Assembly: GCA_029976065.1 (NCBI GenBank)
Contig: JARKNV010000062.1
Span: 1 to 64,000 of the forward strand
DNA: 64,000 nucleotides
Source: Selenomonadales bacterium
GTDB lineage: Bacteria; Bacillota; Negativicutes; Sporomusales; UBA7701
Direction of reading: 5' to 3'
This document shows, piece after piece, positions 25,986 through 35,537 of the stretch; position 1 is the first letter of the stretch; the number at the start of each line of letters is the position of its first letter. Below the pieces are notes generated by a model. The model was not told the origin of the DNA and searched no databases. It saw nothing but the letters and a program-made list of their open reading frames with translations. The position numbers were made by a program, and so were the translations under genes.

Positions 25986-26998
25986 GCCGGCCGGACCTCC
26001 TTCGCCATCCGGGGCGGCAAGACTTGGGGGCAGTCGGGGTGAGCCAGCCAGCAGCGGCTGTGGTGATTATCCCCGACCGGGAAAAGGGGCGGCGCCTCAC
26101 CGCAGGCTTTCATGGCGAAGGCGCAGCGGGGCGCGAAGGCGCAGCCGGGCGGCGGCGCCAACAGGTCGGGCGGCTGGCCGTCGATCGAAGCGAGGCGCGA
26201 GCGGGTGGCGTCGAGCCGCGGCACCGAGTCGAGCAGTCCCAGGGTATAAGGGTGGCGCGGCCGGGCGTAAAGCGCGGCGACCGGGGCGGTCTCCACCACC
26301 TGGCCGGCGTACATGACGAGCACCCGCTCGCACAGGCCGGCGACGACGCCGAGATCGTGGGAAATGAGGATGATGGCCGTGCCAAGCTCGCGGTTGAGCT
26401 TTTTCATCAGGTCGATGATCTGGGCCTGGATGGTGACGTCAAGGGCGGTGGTGGGCTCGTCGGCGATGAGGATGCGGGGGTTCATGGCCAGGGCCATGGC
26501 GATCATCACCCGCTGGCGCATGCCGCCGCTGAGTTGGTGCGGATACTGGGTCAGCCGCACCTCGGGGGCCGGGATGCCCACCATACGCAGCATGGCCACC
26601 GACCGCTCGGCCGTTTCGGCGCGGGTTAGCTTCTGGTGGGTCGTGAAGCACTCCGCCAACTGGCTGCCGATGGTCAGCACCGGATTAAGCGAGGTCATCG
26701 GGTCCTGGAAGATCATGCTGACGGCGTTGCCGCGCAGCTTGCGGAGCGCCCGCTCGTCCATGCCGGCAATGTCCTCGCCGGCGAACAGGATGCGGCCGGC
26801 GGCGATTTCCCCCGGCGGCGCCGGGATGAGCCCCAGCAGCGAACTGGCGGTGACGCTTTTGCCGCAGCCCGATTCGCCCACGAGGCCGATGATTTCGCCT
26901 GCGGCCAGGGTGAAGCTGACGCCGCGGACGGCCTGGACGGTGCCGGCGTAAGTATGGAAATTGACGGTCAGGTTTTCAACGCTGAGTAACGGCTGCAT
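25982..26998 (-). CDS. oppD: Oligopeptide ABC transporter ATP-binding protein OppD-type
   Basis: This is the second ATPase of the peptide importer. Walker [28 protein letters not shown], the signature [16 protein letters not shown], Walker [14 protein letters not shown] and the C-terminal [15 protein letters not shown] motif are all visible. The track ORF starts 26 codons earlier, but GGAGGTGCCAGT precedes ATG 26998 and the product then opens [15 protein letters not shown], the family start (338 residues). Confidence 0.93.
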   Translation of the reverse strand: MQPLLSVENLTVNFHTYAGTVQAVRGVSFTLAAGEIIGLVGESGCGKSVTASSLLGLIPAPPGEIAAGRILFAGEDIAGMDERALRKLRGNAVSMIFQDPMTSLNPVLTIGSQLAECFTTHQKLTRAETAERSVAMLRMVGIPAPEVRLTQYPHQLSGGMRQRVMIAMALAMNPRILIADEPTTALDVTIQAQIIDLMKKLNRELGTAIILISHDLGVVAGLCERVLVMYAGQVVETAPVAALYARPRHPYTLGLLDSVPRLDATRSRLASIDGQPPDLLAPPPGCAFAPRCAFAMKACGEAPPLFPVGDNHHSRCWLAHPDCPQVLPPRMAKEVRPA

Positions 26999-27014
26999 AC
27001 TGGCACCTCCGGTC

Positions 27015-27923
27015 CTATTTGCGCATCCGCGGATCGAGGGCGTCGCGCAGCCCGTCGCCGAGGAAATTGAAGGCAAGCATTGTCACGCTGATGGCCAGGG
27101 CGGGGTAGAGGAGCTGAAAGGGATAGGAGCGCAGGCCGGCGAGGCTTTCCGACGCCAGCACGCCCCAACTGGCCATGGGGGCGGAAACGCCGAGGCCGAT
27201 GAAGCTCAGGAAGGCCTCGGTAAAGATCGCCTCCGGGATGGAGAGGGTGAGAGTGACGATGATCGGCCCCATGCTGTTGGGGACAAGGTGGCGGAGAATG
27301 ATGCGCCGCGCGTCGGCCCCCACCAGGCGGGCGGCCAGCACGTATTCCTGCTCTTTGATCGCCAGCACCTGGCCGCGGACGATGCGGGCCATGCCCAGCC
27401 AGTACACGAGGCCCAGGGCGATAAAGATGTTGGTCAGCCCGGGTTTGAGGACGACCATCAGCAAAATGACGAACAGCAGCAGCGGGATGCCGTACAGGAT
27501 ATCGACGATGCGCATCATCACGCTGTCCACCCGGCCGCCGAAATAGCCGGAGATGCCGCCGTACACGACGCCGATCGTCAGGTTGATGAGGCTGGCGACG
27601 ATGCCGATCGACAGCGAGATGCGGGCGCCGTAAAGGACGCGGGTGAAAAGGTCGCGGCCGAGGTTGTCGGTGCCGAACCAGTGCTGCGCGGAGGGCGGGT
27701 GGTTGGCGTCGGCCAGGACCTGGCCGGAGTAGGAATAGGGAGAAAAAAGGGGGCCGAAGGCCGCCGCCAAAGCGATGAACAGAATGACGGCCAGGCCGGC
27801 CATCGCCAGCTTATTTTCCTTCAGGCGGCGCCAGGCGTCCTGCCAGTAGGTGGTGGCCGGCCGGACGGGGCCGGCGAGGGCGGCGGAAGTGCGAACCGGG
27901 GTGAAGTCGGGCGCGCGGGACAC
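27015..27923 (-). CDS. oppC: Oligopeptide ABC transporter permease OppC-type
   Basis: The 302-residue membrane protein has an N-terminal cytoplasmic segment, a first helix (LAMAGLAVILFIALAAAFGPL), the extracytoplasmic part HWFGTDNLGRDLFTRVLYGARISL typical of OppC/DppC, and the ATPase-contacting EAA loop AARLVGADARRIILRHLVPNS. The GTG start is preceded by GGGGGAGTAGCC. It follows oppB with 2 bp between them. Confidence 0.93.
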   Translation of the reverse strand: MSRAPDFTPVRTSAALAGPVRPATTYWQDAWRRLKENKLAMAGLAVILFIALAAAFGPLFSPYSYSGQVLADANHPPSAQHWFGTDNLGRDLFTRVLYGARISLSIGIVASLINLTIGVVYGGISGYFGGRVDSVMMRIVDILYGIPLLLFVILLMVVLKPGLTNIFIALGLVYWLGMARIVRGQVLAIKEQEYVLAARLVGADARRIILRHLVPNSMGPIIVTLTLSIPEAIFTEAFLSFIGLGVSAPMASWGVLASESLAGLRSYPFQLLYPALAISVTMLAFNFLGDGLRDALDPRMRK

Positions 27924-27925
27924 GG

Positions 27926-28858
27926 CTACTCCCCCTTTCCGCCGCCGAGCTTGATGCGGGGGTCAAGCCAGGCGTAGGCGATATCGACGAGGAAGTTGAG
28001 TACGACGAGCAAAGTGCTGTAAAAGATGGTGATGCCGAGGATGACGGTATAATCGCGGTTGTAAATGCTTGTTACGAAATGGCGGCCGAGACCGGGGATG
28101 GCAAAGATCGACTCGATGACGAAGCTGCCGGTCAGGATGGCGGCGATCAGCGGTCCGAGATAGGTCACGACCGGGATGAGGGAGTTCTTCAGGGCATGGC
28201 GCCACACGACGGTGAACGCGGACAGGCCCTTGGCGCGGGCGGTGCGGATGAAGTCCAGGCCAAGCACCTCCAGCATGCTCGACCGGGTCAGGCGGGCGAT
28301 GAATGCCATCGGGAAAGCCGCCAGGGCCGCCGCCGGCAAAACGACGTATTCCGGTCCGCCCCACATCGCCGCCGGAAAAATTTCCAACTGCAGGGCGAAA
28401 ACGTAAATAAACAGCGTGGCCAGTATGAAGCCGGGGACCGAGATGCCGACGGTGGCCGCGAACATGCACAGGTAATCGGGCCAGCGGTTGCGGCGCAGGG
28501 CCGCCATTACCCCCATCGGTATGCCGCAGGCCACGGCAATGGCCACCGCGGTCAGGCCGAGCTCGGCCGAAACCGGGAAGCCCTCGGCGATGATATCGTT
28601 CACGGTGCGAGCCTCGTATTTGAAGGAGGGGCCGAAATCGCCGCGGGCGACGTTCGCGAGGTAATCTGTATACTGCTTGAACAGGGGGTCGTTCAGGTGG
28701 TAGCGCTCGTTGAGATTCTTCAGCACCGCTTCCGGCAAGTTCTTCTCGGCGGTGAACGGACCGCCGGGAATGGCGTGCATCAGCAGGAAGGTGGCGGTAG
28801 TGATGATGAAAAGCACGAGCAGCATCGACAGGAAGCGGCTGACGGTATACTGCAGCAA
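27926..28858 (-). CDS. oppB: Oligopeptide ABC transporter permease OppB-type
   Basis: The 310-residue permease opens with LQYTVSRFLSMLLVLFIITTATFLLMHAIPGGPF, the OppB/DppB signature. It has further helices and the EAA loop RTARAKGLSAFTVVWRHALKNSLIPV. TTG is the start, with GAGGAGGTCAGCCC upstream. It forms the translocation channel with OppC. Confidence 0.93.
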   Translation of the reverse strand: MLQYTVSRFLSMLLVLFIITTATFLLMHAIPGGPFTAEKNLPEAVLKNLNERYHLNDPLFKQYTDYLANVARGDFGPSFKYEARTVNDIIAEGFPVSAELGLTAVAIAVACGIPMGVMAALRRNRWPDYLCMFAATVGISVPGFILATLFIYVFALQLEIFPAAMWGGPEYVVLPAAALAAFPMAFIARLTRSSMLEVLGLDFIRTARAKGLSAFTVVWRHALKNSLIPVVTYLGPLIAAILTGSFVIESIFAIPGLGRHFVTSIYNRDYTVILGITIFYSTLLVVLNFLVDIAYAWLDPRIKLGGGKGE

Positions 28859-28972
28859 GGGCTGACCTCCTCTTGCGGGTATTTAATACCTTGTTCTCTG
28901 TCTAGCGGCTATAATCCTCGTGACGCCTGCCCATGTATTTTATGTCAGACGGCGCGGCTCACCGGGGAAAGG

Positions 28973-28998
28973 AAAAGCCACACCCTGCTCGGTGTGGC
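28973..28998 (-). terminator. Terminator-like hairpin between oppA and oppB
   Basis: On the minus strand GCCACACC / GGTGTGGC is followed by TTTTCC. It lies just after the binding-protein gene and upstream of the permeases, so it probably gives the binding protein a higher mRNA level than the membrane parts. Confidence 0.75.
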
Positions 28999-29011
28999 GC
29001 CGGTGCCGCAG

Positions 29012-30610
29012 TTATTCCACATACGCCTCCTTGAAATAATAGAGGCCGGTGATCGAGCGGACGTAGCCTTTGACGTTCGGCTTGACGAGGACGGCGTTGG
29101 TGTAATAATAAACGGGGGCGATCACCGCGTCGTCCATCAGCAGCTTTTCCGCCTGGTGCATGAGCCGCATCCGCAATCCCTGGTCGTTGGTCTCTTTGGC
29201 CCGGGCTACGAGCGAGTCATATTCGGGATTCCTGTACTGGGCGTCGTCGTTGCCGCTGTCGGAAACGAACATGTCGATGAAGGTCATCGGGTCGAGATAG
29301 TCGCCCGTCCAGCCGTGGCGGGCCACCTGGTAGTCGCCCTTCGTGCGGGCGTTGATGAACACCTTCCACTCCTGGTTGGCGAGGGTGACGTTGACGCCGA
29401 GATTCTTGCGCCACATCTCCTGCACAGCCTCGGCGATCGCCTTATGGCCCTCGCTGGTGTTGTAGATGAGCGTGACAGGCGGCAGCCCCTTGCCGCCGGG
29501 GTAGCCCGCCTCGGCCAGCAGCCTCTGGGCTGTCGCCACATCGTTGTCGGCGAAGAAGTCGCCGCCGACCTGGCGGAAGTCGCTCCCCGGCGCGGCGTCG
29601 GCCAGGCCGGGAGGCACCCAGGCGAGAGCCGGCTTCTGCCCGCCGCGGGTGACGTTCTGGACGATGGCGGCGCGGTCGATGGCGAGGGTGAAGGCTTGCC
29701 GCACCTTGACGTTGTCGAACGGTGGCCTGGTTACGTTGAAACAGTAGAAATAGGTGGCGAGGAGGGGGTCGAACCTCAGCTTGCCTTCCTTGACCAGGCG
29801 GGGAATTTCCCCCGAGGGGACGTTGCCGCCCAAGTCGACCTGATTGTTTTCGAACATGGCCAGTTCGGTCGTGCTGCTGTCGGTGAGGGTGAACTCCATT
29901 TTCGCCATCTTGACCTTTGCGGCATCCCAATAGTATTCGTTCTTGGCGAATTCGAGCTTGCTGTTATGGACCCAGCCGGTCACTTTAAAAGGCCCGTTGC
30001 CGATCAGCGTCTTGGGGTCGGACGCCCACTTGTCGTTGGCGGCGACGGTTTTCTTGTGCACTGGGTAATAAGTATGGAAGGTAGTAAGGGTCAGGAAATA
30101 GGGGGTGGGCTTTTCGAGCGTCACCCTGAGGGTGCGGTCGTCGAGCGCCTGCACGCCGACGCTGTCCGCCGCGGCCTGGCCCTTGTTGTATTGCTCGCCG
30201 TTCTTGAGGTAATAGAGCTGATAAGCGTACCTGGCGCCCAGGGCGGGGTCGAGGGCCGACTTCCAGGCGTATTCGAAGTCGTGGGCGGTCACCGGGTCGC
30301 CGTTCGCCCACTTGGCGTTGGCCCGCAGGGTAAAGGTATAGGTGAGACCGTCGGGGGATATCTCCCATTTCTCGGCCGTGGCCGCCACCGGCGCTTCCTT
30401 GTCGTTCAGCACCGTAAGCCCCTCGAAAATCTGCGCTTCGATGATCGCCTCCGGCGAGCCTGTCGACTTGCGGGGATCGATGGTTTCCGGCTCGGTACCG
30501 ACCGAATAGCGCAGGAATTTGCCGGCCTGTTTTGTCCCGGTGGCGCAGCCGGCCGCCAGCGCGGCGGCAAGAACGACGACGAGGGCCAGACTGAGAAGCT
30601 TGGTGTGCAA
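29012..30610 (-). CDS. oppA: Oligopeptide-binding lipoprotein OppA-type
   Basis: This is the extracytoplasmic receptor of the peptide importer, anchored by a lipid. The signal peptide ends in the lipobox LAAGC (Cys about residue 22). The mature protein shows the SBP family 5 pattern EPETIDPRKSTGSPEAIIEAQIFEGLTVLN, then RANAKWANGDPVTAHDFEYAWK and YAYQLYYLKNGEQYNKG, closely like OppA of Firmicutes. It has 532 residues, normal length. The TTG start follows TAGGGGGTATTATC. It is the first gene of the opp operon. Confidence 0.93.
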   Translation of the reverse strand: MHTKLLSLALVVVLAAALAAGCATGTKQAGKFLRYSVGTEPETIDPRKSTGSPEAIIEAQIFEGLTVLNDKEAPVAATAEKWEISPDGLTYTFTLRANAKWANGDPVTAHDFEYAWKSALDPALGARYAYQLYYLKNGEQYNKGQAAADSVGVQALDDRTLRVTLEKPTPYFLTLTTFHTYYPVHKKTVAANDKWASDPKTLIGNGPFKVTGWVHNSKLEFAKNEYYWDAAKVKMAKMEFTLTDSSTTELAMFENNQVDLGGNVPSGEIPRLVKEGKLRFDPLLATYFYCFNVTRPPFDNVKVRQAFTLAIDRAAIVQNVTRGGQKPALAWVPPGLADAAPGSDFRQVGGDFFADNDVATAQRLLAEAGYPGGKGLPPVTLIYNTSEGHKAIAEAVQEMWRKNLGVNVTLANQEWKVFINARTKGDYQVARHGWTGDYLDPMTFIDMFVSDSGNDDAQYRNPEYDSLVARAKETNDQGLRMRLMHQAEKLLMDDAVIAPVYYYTNAVLVKPNVKGYVRSITGLYYFKEAYVE

Positions 30611-30693
30611 GATAATACCCCCTACCCTGACTTTTCCTCTAGTATTCGCTGGCTCCCGCCTTTTCCCTCCTTGGAATATACATCCGTCCGCGG

Positions 30694-30723
30694 AGAAAAG
30701 CCGCAGGCTTCAATACCTGCGGC
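30694..30723 (-). terminator. Intrinsic terminator of the GGDEF gene
   Basis: On the minus strand GCCGCAGG / CCTGCGGC is followed by TTTTCTCC, about 25 bp after the stop. Confidence 0.85.
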
Positions 30724-30748
30724 GAGGAGCGGACAAGACAATCGCGTA

Positions 30749-33127
30749 TTACACCGGCGGCGCGCTTGCCACCCTGTTCCGGCCACCTTGTTTCGCCTGG
30801 TAAAGGGCGCTGTCGGCTATGGCGATGAAGGCGGCGGGGTCGGGCGGCGCGGCGCTCATGCCGGGATCGTAAGTCGCCACCCCGATGCTGGCGGTGATGC
30901 TGGCGGTGAACGTGCCGGCATTGTCGGGGAAAGCTCCGTCCTCCACTGCCCGGCGCACCTTCTCGGCAAGGGCGGTGGCCTCGGCGGCGCCGCATTCCGG
31001 CAGAATTACGGAGAATTCCTCGCCGCCGTAGCGGGCCGGGAAATCGATCGTCCTGGCGTTTTGGCGGAGGATATCGCCCAGTTGGGCCAGCAGCTTGTCG
31101 CCGGTAAGATGCCCGTAAGTGTCGTTATAGGTCTTGAACTTGTCGAGGTCGAGCATAATGAGACTGAGCGGGCGTTTCAGGGTGACGGCGCGCCGCAGCT
31201 CGGCATCGAGGAACAAATCGAAGTTGCGGCGGTTGGCAAGGCCGGTGAGTCCGTCGGACAGCGCCATCGACTTCACCTGGTTGTAGAGGCTGGCCTTTTC
31301 CAGGCCCAAGGCGATCTGCTGGGCCATGAGGGTGGCGAACGGATTGCGCTCGAACCGCTGCTGGTCGACGCGCCGCCGCCAGCCGAGCATGATTAGGCCG
31401 AGCAGCCGGTTGTTGACCGGCAGGGGAATGACCATGACCGGCCCGGAAGAACAATCGCCGCACAGCCCTGTGAGGGGCGGCGAATCGCCCGAGGGCAGCA
31501 TGGCCGGGACCATAGTGCTTACGAGAGTCTTAAGCTCGGGGTGAGCGCCCAGATCAATGTCGGCCGGTCGGAAGCTGAGCCCGGCGGAGGCCTTGAAAAT
31601 CAAGGCCGTGTTGGCCTGGCCGGTGGCGAGAAAGGCGAGCGCGAAATCGGCCTCGAGAGCCTGGGCGGCGAAAGGCAGGCATTGTTCGAGGATGGTGTCG
31701 GTGTCCACGGTGGCGGCCGCGGCCTGGGCGATCCGGTACAGGTACTGTTCCTCGTCGAGCCGCGCCTTGGTCTGCTCGTGGAGGGTGGCGCCGGCGACCG
31801 CCGCTCCGGCGTGATAGCCGAGCGCCTTCAGGAGAAGCACGTCCCGCTGGGAGAAGGCGCCCTTTTCGCTCGAATAAGCCTCGACGACGCCGATGATTTC
31901 GTGGTCGTTGACCAGCGGAGCGGCGATGACCGAACGGATGCTGGTGAAGACGAGCTGCGGCCGGAAAAGCTCAGGGCGAAGGAGCAGATCTTCGACCATC
32001 AAGGCGGTCTGGGTGTCGCAAACCATGGCGGCCGTGCTGTCCTTGAGCGGTAGGTAATCGGGCGGCGTGTTCATGCCGTAGGTCGCCGCCACCTTCAGGG
32101 CGCAGCGGTCCTCGGTGAACAGGGCGATGACGCACTGCCGGGCCCGCATCATATCCGCCACCATGTCGGCGATGGCGTCGAGCGTCTCGCGGAGGTTGAG
32201 CTGTGACGAAATGATCATCCCCACGTTGGCCAGGATATCTTCGAACATATTGCGCTGCTCCTCGGATTCCCGGAAAAGGCGGGCATTGTTCTCCGCGAGC
32301 CGCTCCATGTCCTCCTTGATCGCCGTCGCTTCCAGGAAAGGCTGGCGGATGAGAACGACGTGGAGGGTGCGCAGGACATAAAGATTGGCGAGCGCCGCGA
32401 ACAGGTGGGCGGCGATGTTGAGGCTTTCCGGGGAGTGGCCGGCGAGCGCGAAGCTCAGATCGGCCAGCGCGCCGAACAGAACGGCGGTGTGCGGCAGGGT
32501 GCCCACATGATTGGTCGGCCTGCCGAGAAGAATAATAAAGGTTATGATGTTAGCCGCGCAGGCCGCATACGGACCGTAAAGGGCGACCGGATGGGTGTGG
32601 CTGTCGACATTGTAGAGATAGGGCCAGAAGTCCGGGGCGATTATGATATCAGCAACCAGCCCGCTCACAGCCACCAACGTCCCGCAGAGAAGCGACTTGC
32701 TGGAAGACAGCTGACAGTTGGGGCCGTTGCGGTCGAACAGGGAGACGGCGGCCAGCATCCCGAACGACCACACGAACCGGGAAAACAGCCAGGAGGTCAC
32801 CCAGACGTGGGCGTATTCCCCGCCCGCCCCAGCCATTCTCGGGAAGGAGATCAAGTGGACGAGGGACAGGATGACCGAACTGAGGACCACCAGACTGACG
32901 ACGGCGATGCCGAGACGCATCGGTCCGGTATTGTACCAGGCGATGAAAAACACTACGCAACCGAAGGCGATGCTGCCGACCTCCAAAATGGTGTGCAGCC
33001 CGACCACCCGCGGAGCTTCCAGCGTGAGTGACGTCAGGCCGCCGAAAATCAGAAACCCGAACAGTCCTGCGGCAAGAAACAGAATGGCCCGTCTGGCGCC
33101 GACGTGGCTGGAAGGTTGCATGATCAA
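30749..33127 (-). CDS. Membrane-bound GAF-GGDEF diguanylate cyclase
   Basis: The enzyme makes cyclic di-GMP. The 792-residue protein starts with seven or eight hydrophobic helices (about residues 12-265, MASE-like sensor), then a short coiled segment. Two GAF-like domains follow (about 290-440 and 455-610), and then a C-terminal GGDEF domain from about 620. The active site is intact (RYGGEEFSVILPE) and an RxxD inhibitory site (RTID) lies five residues before it, so it is probably an active, product-inhibited cyclase. The sensed signal is unknown. TTG 33127 or ATG 33121 could be the start; GGGAGGTATGG lies upstream of both. Confidence 0.9.
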   Translation of the reverse strand: MIMQPSSHVGARRAILFLAAGLFGFLIFGGLTSLTLEAPRVVGLHTILEVGSIAFGCVVFFIAWYNTGPMRLGIAVVSLVVLSSVILSLVHLISFPRMAGAGGEYAHVWVTSWLFSRFVWSFGMLAAVSLFDRNGPNCQLSSSKSLLCGTLVAVSGLVADIIIAPDFWPYLYNVDSHTHPVALYGPYAACAANIITFIILLGRPTNHVGTLPHTAVLFGALADLSFALAGHSPESLNIAAHLFAALANLYVLRTLHVVLIRQPFLEATAIKEDMERLAENNARLFRESEEQRNMFEDILANVGMIISSQLNLRETLDAIADMVADMMRARQCVIALFTEDRCALKVAATYGMNTPPDYLPLKDSTAAMVCDTQTALMVEDLLLRPELFRPQLVFTSIRSVIAAPLVNDHEIIGVVEAYSSEKGAFSQRDVLLLKALGYHAGAAVAGATLHEQTKARLDEEQYLYRIAQAAAATVDTDTILEQCLPFAAQALEADFALAFLATGQANTALIFKASAGLSFRPADIDLGAHPELKTLVSTMVPAMLPSGDSPPLTGLCGDCSSGPVMVIPLPVNNRLLGLIMLGWRRRVDQQRFERNPFATLMAQQIALGLEKASLYNQVKSMALSDGLTGLANRRNFDLFLDAELRRAVTLKRPLSLIMLDLDKFKTYNDTYGHLTGDKLLAQLGDILRQNARTIDFPARYGGEEFSVILPECGAAEATALAEKVRRAVEDGAFPDNAGTFTASITASIGVATYDPGMSAAPPDPAAFIAIADSALYQAKQGGRNRVASAPPV

Positions 33128-33218
33128 ACCATACCTCCCTTGCAGAGTTTACTATAACTACGTTCTGTTATATCATATGCGGTCATCGCCCCGGGGGTTT
33201 GACGAAGGAGGCCTAGAA

Positions 33219-33455
33219 GTGGAGAAAGTTTGCCCGGTCTGCAACGCCCTCATTACGGTAACGGCCCTTTGCCCGCGCTGCGGCCTGCGGCTGGCCGACG
33301 GCGGGGCGGTGGAGAATTTCCTCGGGCCGTACAGCCCTTACATGGAGGTGAATTCCCTGCAAAGGGGCGGGGCTGATACCCAGTGCGTTCATCTGCTCTA
33401 TTGCCCCCATTGCGGCTACGACGTCCGGGCGGCCTGGGAACTGGTGACGGTTTGA
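33219..33455 (+). CDS. Small zinc-ribbon protein, 78 residues
   Basis: In the track this is only the tail of a long ORF. The real start is GTG 33219, with AAGGAGGCCTAGAA upstream. The product begins EKVCPVCNALITVTALCPRCGLRL and ends with YCPHCGYDVRAAWELV. This gives three C-x2-C knuckles, enough for a zinc ribbon plus an additional metal site. The function is unknown. It is divergent from the diguanylate cyclase gene and about 85 bp upstream of the DUF1540 gene. Confidence 0.7.
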   Translation: MEKVCPVCNALITVTALCPRCGLRLADGGAVENFLGPYSPYMEVNSLQRGGADTQCVHLLYCPHCGYDVRAAWELVTV

Positions 33456-33540
33456 AGGTGATTCCCCGGCCGGCTTTAAGCAATCGCGGATAAAGTGACT
33501 GCCGGCGTCGAAAACTATCAAAAAAGAAAGAGGTGGTTTT

Positions 33541-33930
33541 GTGTCAACAGTCAACCCTCTCGTCAAGTGTACGGTGGACCAGTGCACGCACTGGATGGCG
33601 GGCGATCAGTGCATGGCGGCGAAAATCGCCATATACAACGACGAACGGGGCGGAGCTTCACGGTCGTCGGCCGACACCCAATGCAAATCCTTCCACGCCG
33701 GCAAGGGCGTCGGCGACTATGTCGGGGCGCTCCATAACGCCAACATCGGCGGAACGGTCAAGGCGGCCTTTGCCGAAGGCACGCAGATAACGCCGTCGGT
33801 CGAATGCTACGTAGACAACTGCCAGTATTGGGAAAATGGCAACTACTGCCACGCCTCCTCCATCGAGGTCAAGGGGCCGCACGCCGCCAAAACGATTGAC
33901 ACTGACTGCCAGACATTCAAACAGCGGTAA
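33541..33930 (+). CDS. DUF1540 domain protein, two repeats
   Basis: The 129-residue product contains two copies of the small DUF1540 cysteine motif. They are VKCTVDQCTHWMAGDQCMAAKIAIYN (about residues 8-33) and VECYVDNCQYWENGNYCHASSIEVKG (about 87-112), each followed by a D..C..F end. Members are common in spore-forming Firmicutes and probably bind metal, but their role is not defined. A GTG start and an AAGAGGTGG ribosome site are present. A strong terminator follows. Confidence 0.85.
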   Translation: MSTVNPLVKCTVDQCTHWMAGDQCMAAKIAIYNDERGGASRSSADTQCKSFHAGKGVGDYVGALHNANIGGTVKAAFAEGTQITPSVECYVDNCQYWENGNYCHASSIEVKGPHAAKTIDTDCQTFKQR

Positions 33931-33969
33931 AAAAAAGCCGGGACCACTAAATGAGTCCCGGCTTTTTTT
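33930..33969. terminator. Bidirectional intrinsic terminator
   Basis: AAAAAAAGCCGGGAC / GTCCCGGCTTTTTTT with a short loop separates the convergent DUF1540 and MFS genes. Confidence 0.92.
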
Positions 33970-33976
33970 ATGCTGT

Positions 33977-35167
33977 TTATTCGGCCGCGGCTCCGGGCGG
34001 CGGCAGGGGGCGGGGGGGAGTCGTAGGAATGGCGAACGTCAGGGGAATAGCGGCCGCCAGGGGAAAGAGTGACCAAAGCAGGGCAGTTGCCAGGCCTACG
34101 TGGTCGGCGAGGGCGCCGGTGATGGCGACCCCCATCCCGCCGAGGCCGTAAGACAATCCCAGCATCATCCCCGAGGCCATCGCCGGGTTGCCGGGAATCA
34201 TTTCCTGGGCCCAGACGATCGAGGACGGCAGGGTACCCTGCATGGCCGCCCCGCTGATCGCCAGCATCATCCAAGCCACCGGGCCGATTTCCGGGCTGCG
34301 GAGAAAGACGAACATCGCCGGCAGGCACACCGCCAGGCACCCGATTACGCAGGCCTTGCGGCCGAACCTGTCGCCCAGCCAGCCGCCGACGAAGGCGCCC
34401 ACGGCGCCGCCCAGCAGATAGGCGGTGAGCAGCCCGCCGGCCAGAGCGGGCTGGTGGCCCTGCTGCACCAGCCAGACAGCCAGGAAATTGGGCAGGGCCA
34501 TCTGCGTCCACGAGCGCAGGGCCATGACGGCGTTCAGCTTCAGCAAGCCCAGGGATTTGTACCATACCTGCCCGCCGCCGGCCGCCGGCACCGCCGGCGA
34601 TAGGCTGACGCGGTGCAGCCGCTGGCGGAAATAAGCCGCCGTGAGGAGGACGGCGGGGATGATCAGCCACGGCAGGCCGCCGGGGCCGAAGGCGAGCAGC
34701 CAATAGATGACGATGGCCGGCGCCAGGCCGAAGCCAAGGTTGCCGCCGCCGATGAAGATCGACATGGCAACCCCCTTGCTCTCCGGCGGAGTCACCCTGT
34801 TCACCAGGCTGGAGGCCAGCGGGTGAAACACCGACGACCCAAGTCCGGCGAGGGCGATGAAGGCGACCAGCACGGGGTAGCTGGGGGCGAAGGCGCTGAA
34901 ACAGATCGTCAGGGCGCTGGCCGGCAGCGTAACGAGGATCAGCCACGTATAGCCGCGCTTATCGATATAGTAGCCGCTCAGGGGCTGGAGAACGCAGGAA
35001 GTGAAGGAATAAACCATTACCAGAAAACCGCCCGCCGCGAGGGAAAGGCCGAGGTGCGAAAGCAGCACCGGCAGCAGGGCAGGGAGAAAATTACTGTAAA
35101 AATCGCTGAAAAAATGCCCGAGAGTCAGCAGGGTGAGAGGGGAGGCACTGGTCCGGTTTTGCGGCAC
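33977..35167 (-). CDS. MFS transporter, fosmidomycin-resistance (Fsr)-like
   Basis: The 396-residue protein has twelve hydrophobic segments. It opens with LLTLGHFFSDFYSNFLPALLPVL, which is characteristic of the Fsr subfamily of major facilitator exporters. The loop DKRGYTWLILV follows helix 2. The substrate is not known; drug or metabolite efflux is likely. GTG 35167 follows AAAGAGGTGCCGCTC, while the track start 46 codons upstream runs into the neighbouring intergenic region. It is convergent with the DUF1540 gene. Confidence 0.88.
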   Translation of the reverse strand: MPQNRTSASPLTLLTLGHFFSDFYSNFLPALLPVLLSHLGLSLAAGGFLVMVYSFTSCVLQPLSGYYIDKRGYTWLILVTLPASALTICFSAFAPSYPVLVAFIALAGLGSSVFHPLASSLVNRVTPPESKGVAMSIFIGGGNLGFGLAPAIVIYWLLAFGPGGLPWLIIPAVLLTAAYFRQRLHRVSLSPAVPAAGGGQVWYKSLGLLKLNAVMALRSWTQMALPNFLAVWLVQQGHQPALAGGLLTAYLLGGAVGAFVGGWLGDRFGRKACVIGCLAVCLPAMFVFLRSPEIGPVAWMMLAISGAAMQGTLPSSIVWAQEMIPGNPAMASGMMLGLSYGLGGMGVAITGALADHVGLATALLWSLFPLAAAIPLTFAIPTTPPRPLPPPGAAAE

Positions 35168-35240
35168 GAGCGGCACCTCTTTCGCTTTTTCGCCCTGGGG
35201 GGCATATGATGGAGTAAGCCGGCCGGAGCTCCGCCCGGAG

Positions 35241-35450
35241 TCAGTGCTTATGATGGCAGCCGCAGTCGCAGTCCTCGGAGTGGGAATGTTTTGCCGCACC
35301 GTCAAGGGCGGCCTTCACCTGGCCCTTGATGTGGTCCACGTAAAGACGGCGAAGCTTCGCCTGCTCATCCTTCTCGGCCGCGGTCAGCGTTCCTTCGCGC
35401 TGCTTGCGGGCCAGTTCGTTGATACGGGCGATTACATCGGGAGTAATCAA
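35241..35450 (-). CDS. DUF896 family protein with His/Cys-rich tail
   Basis: The first ~52 residues are a clear DUF896 (YnzC-like) two-helix protein: ITPDVIARINELARKQREGTL then EKDEQAKLRRLYVDHIKGQV. After this the product ends with HSHSEDCDCGCHHKH, a dense His/Cys stretch that could bind a metal and is not part of the core domain. TTG is the start, with GAGGTGATATGTT upstream. DUF896 proteins are small cytoplasmic proteins linked with stress or SOS responses in Bacillus; the tail is unexplained. Confidence 0.85.
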   Translation of the reverse strand: MITPDVIARINELARKQREGTLTAAEKDEQAKLRRLYVDHIKGQVKAALDGAAKHSHSEDCDCGCHHKH

Positions 35451-35537
35451 AACATATCACCTCGATCAGCCAAATCATGTATTATACTAGCAGATTCCCG
35501 GCCGGCGTGCAAGAAACAACACGGGGCGGTGGGAAAC

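Noticed and set aside
28079-31396. 1105-residue plus-strand ORF
   Set aside because: It is antisense to the oppB-oppA and GGDEF genes, which have clear domains. Its composition is a GC-rich shadow frame with no recognisable motif.
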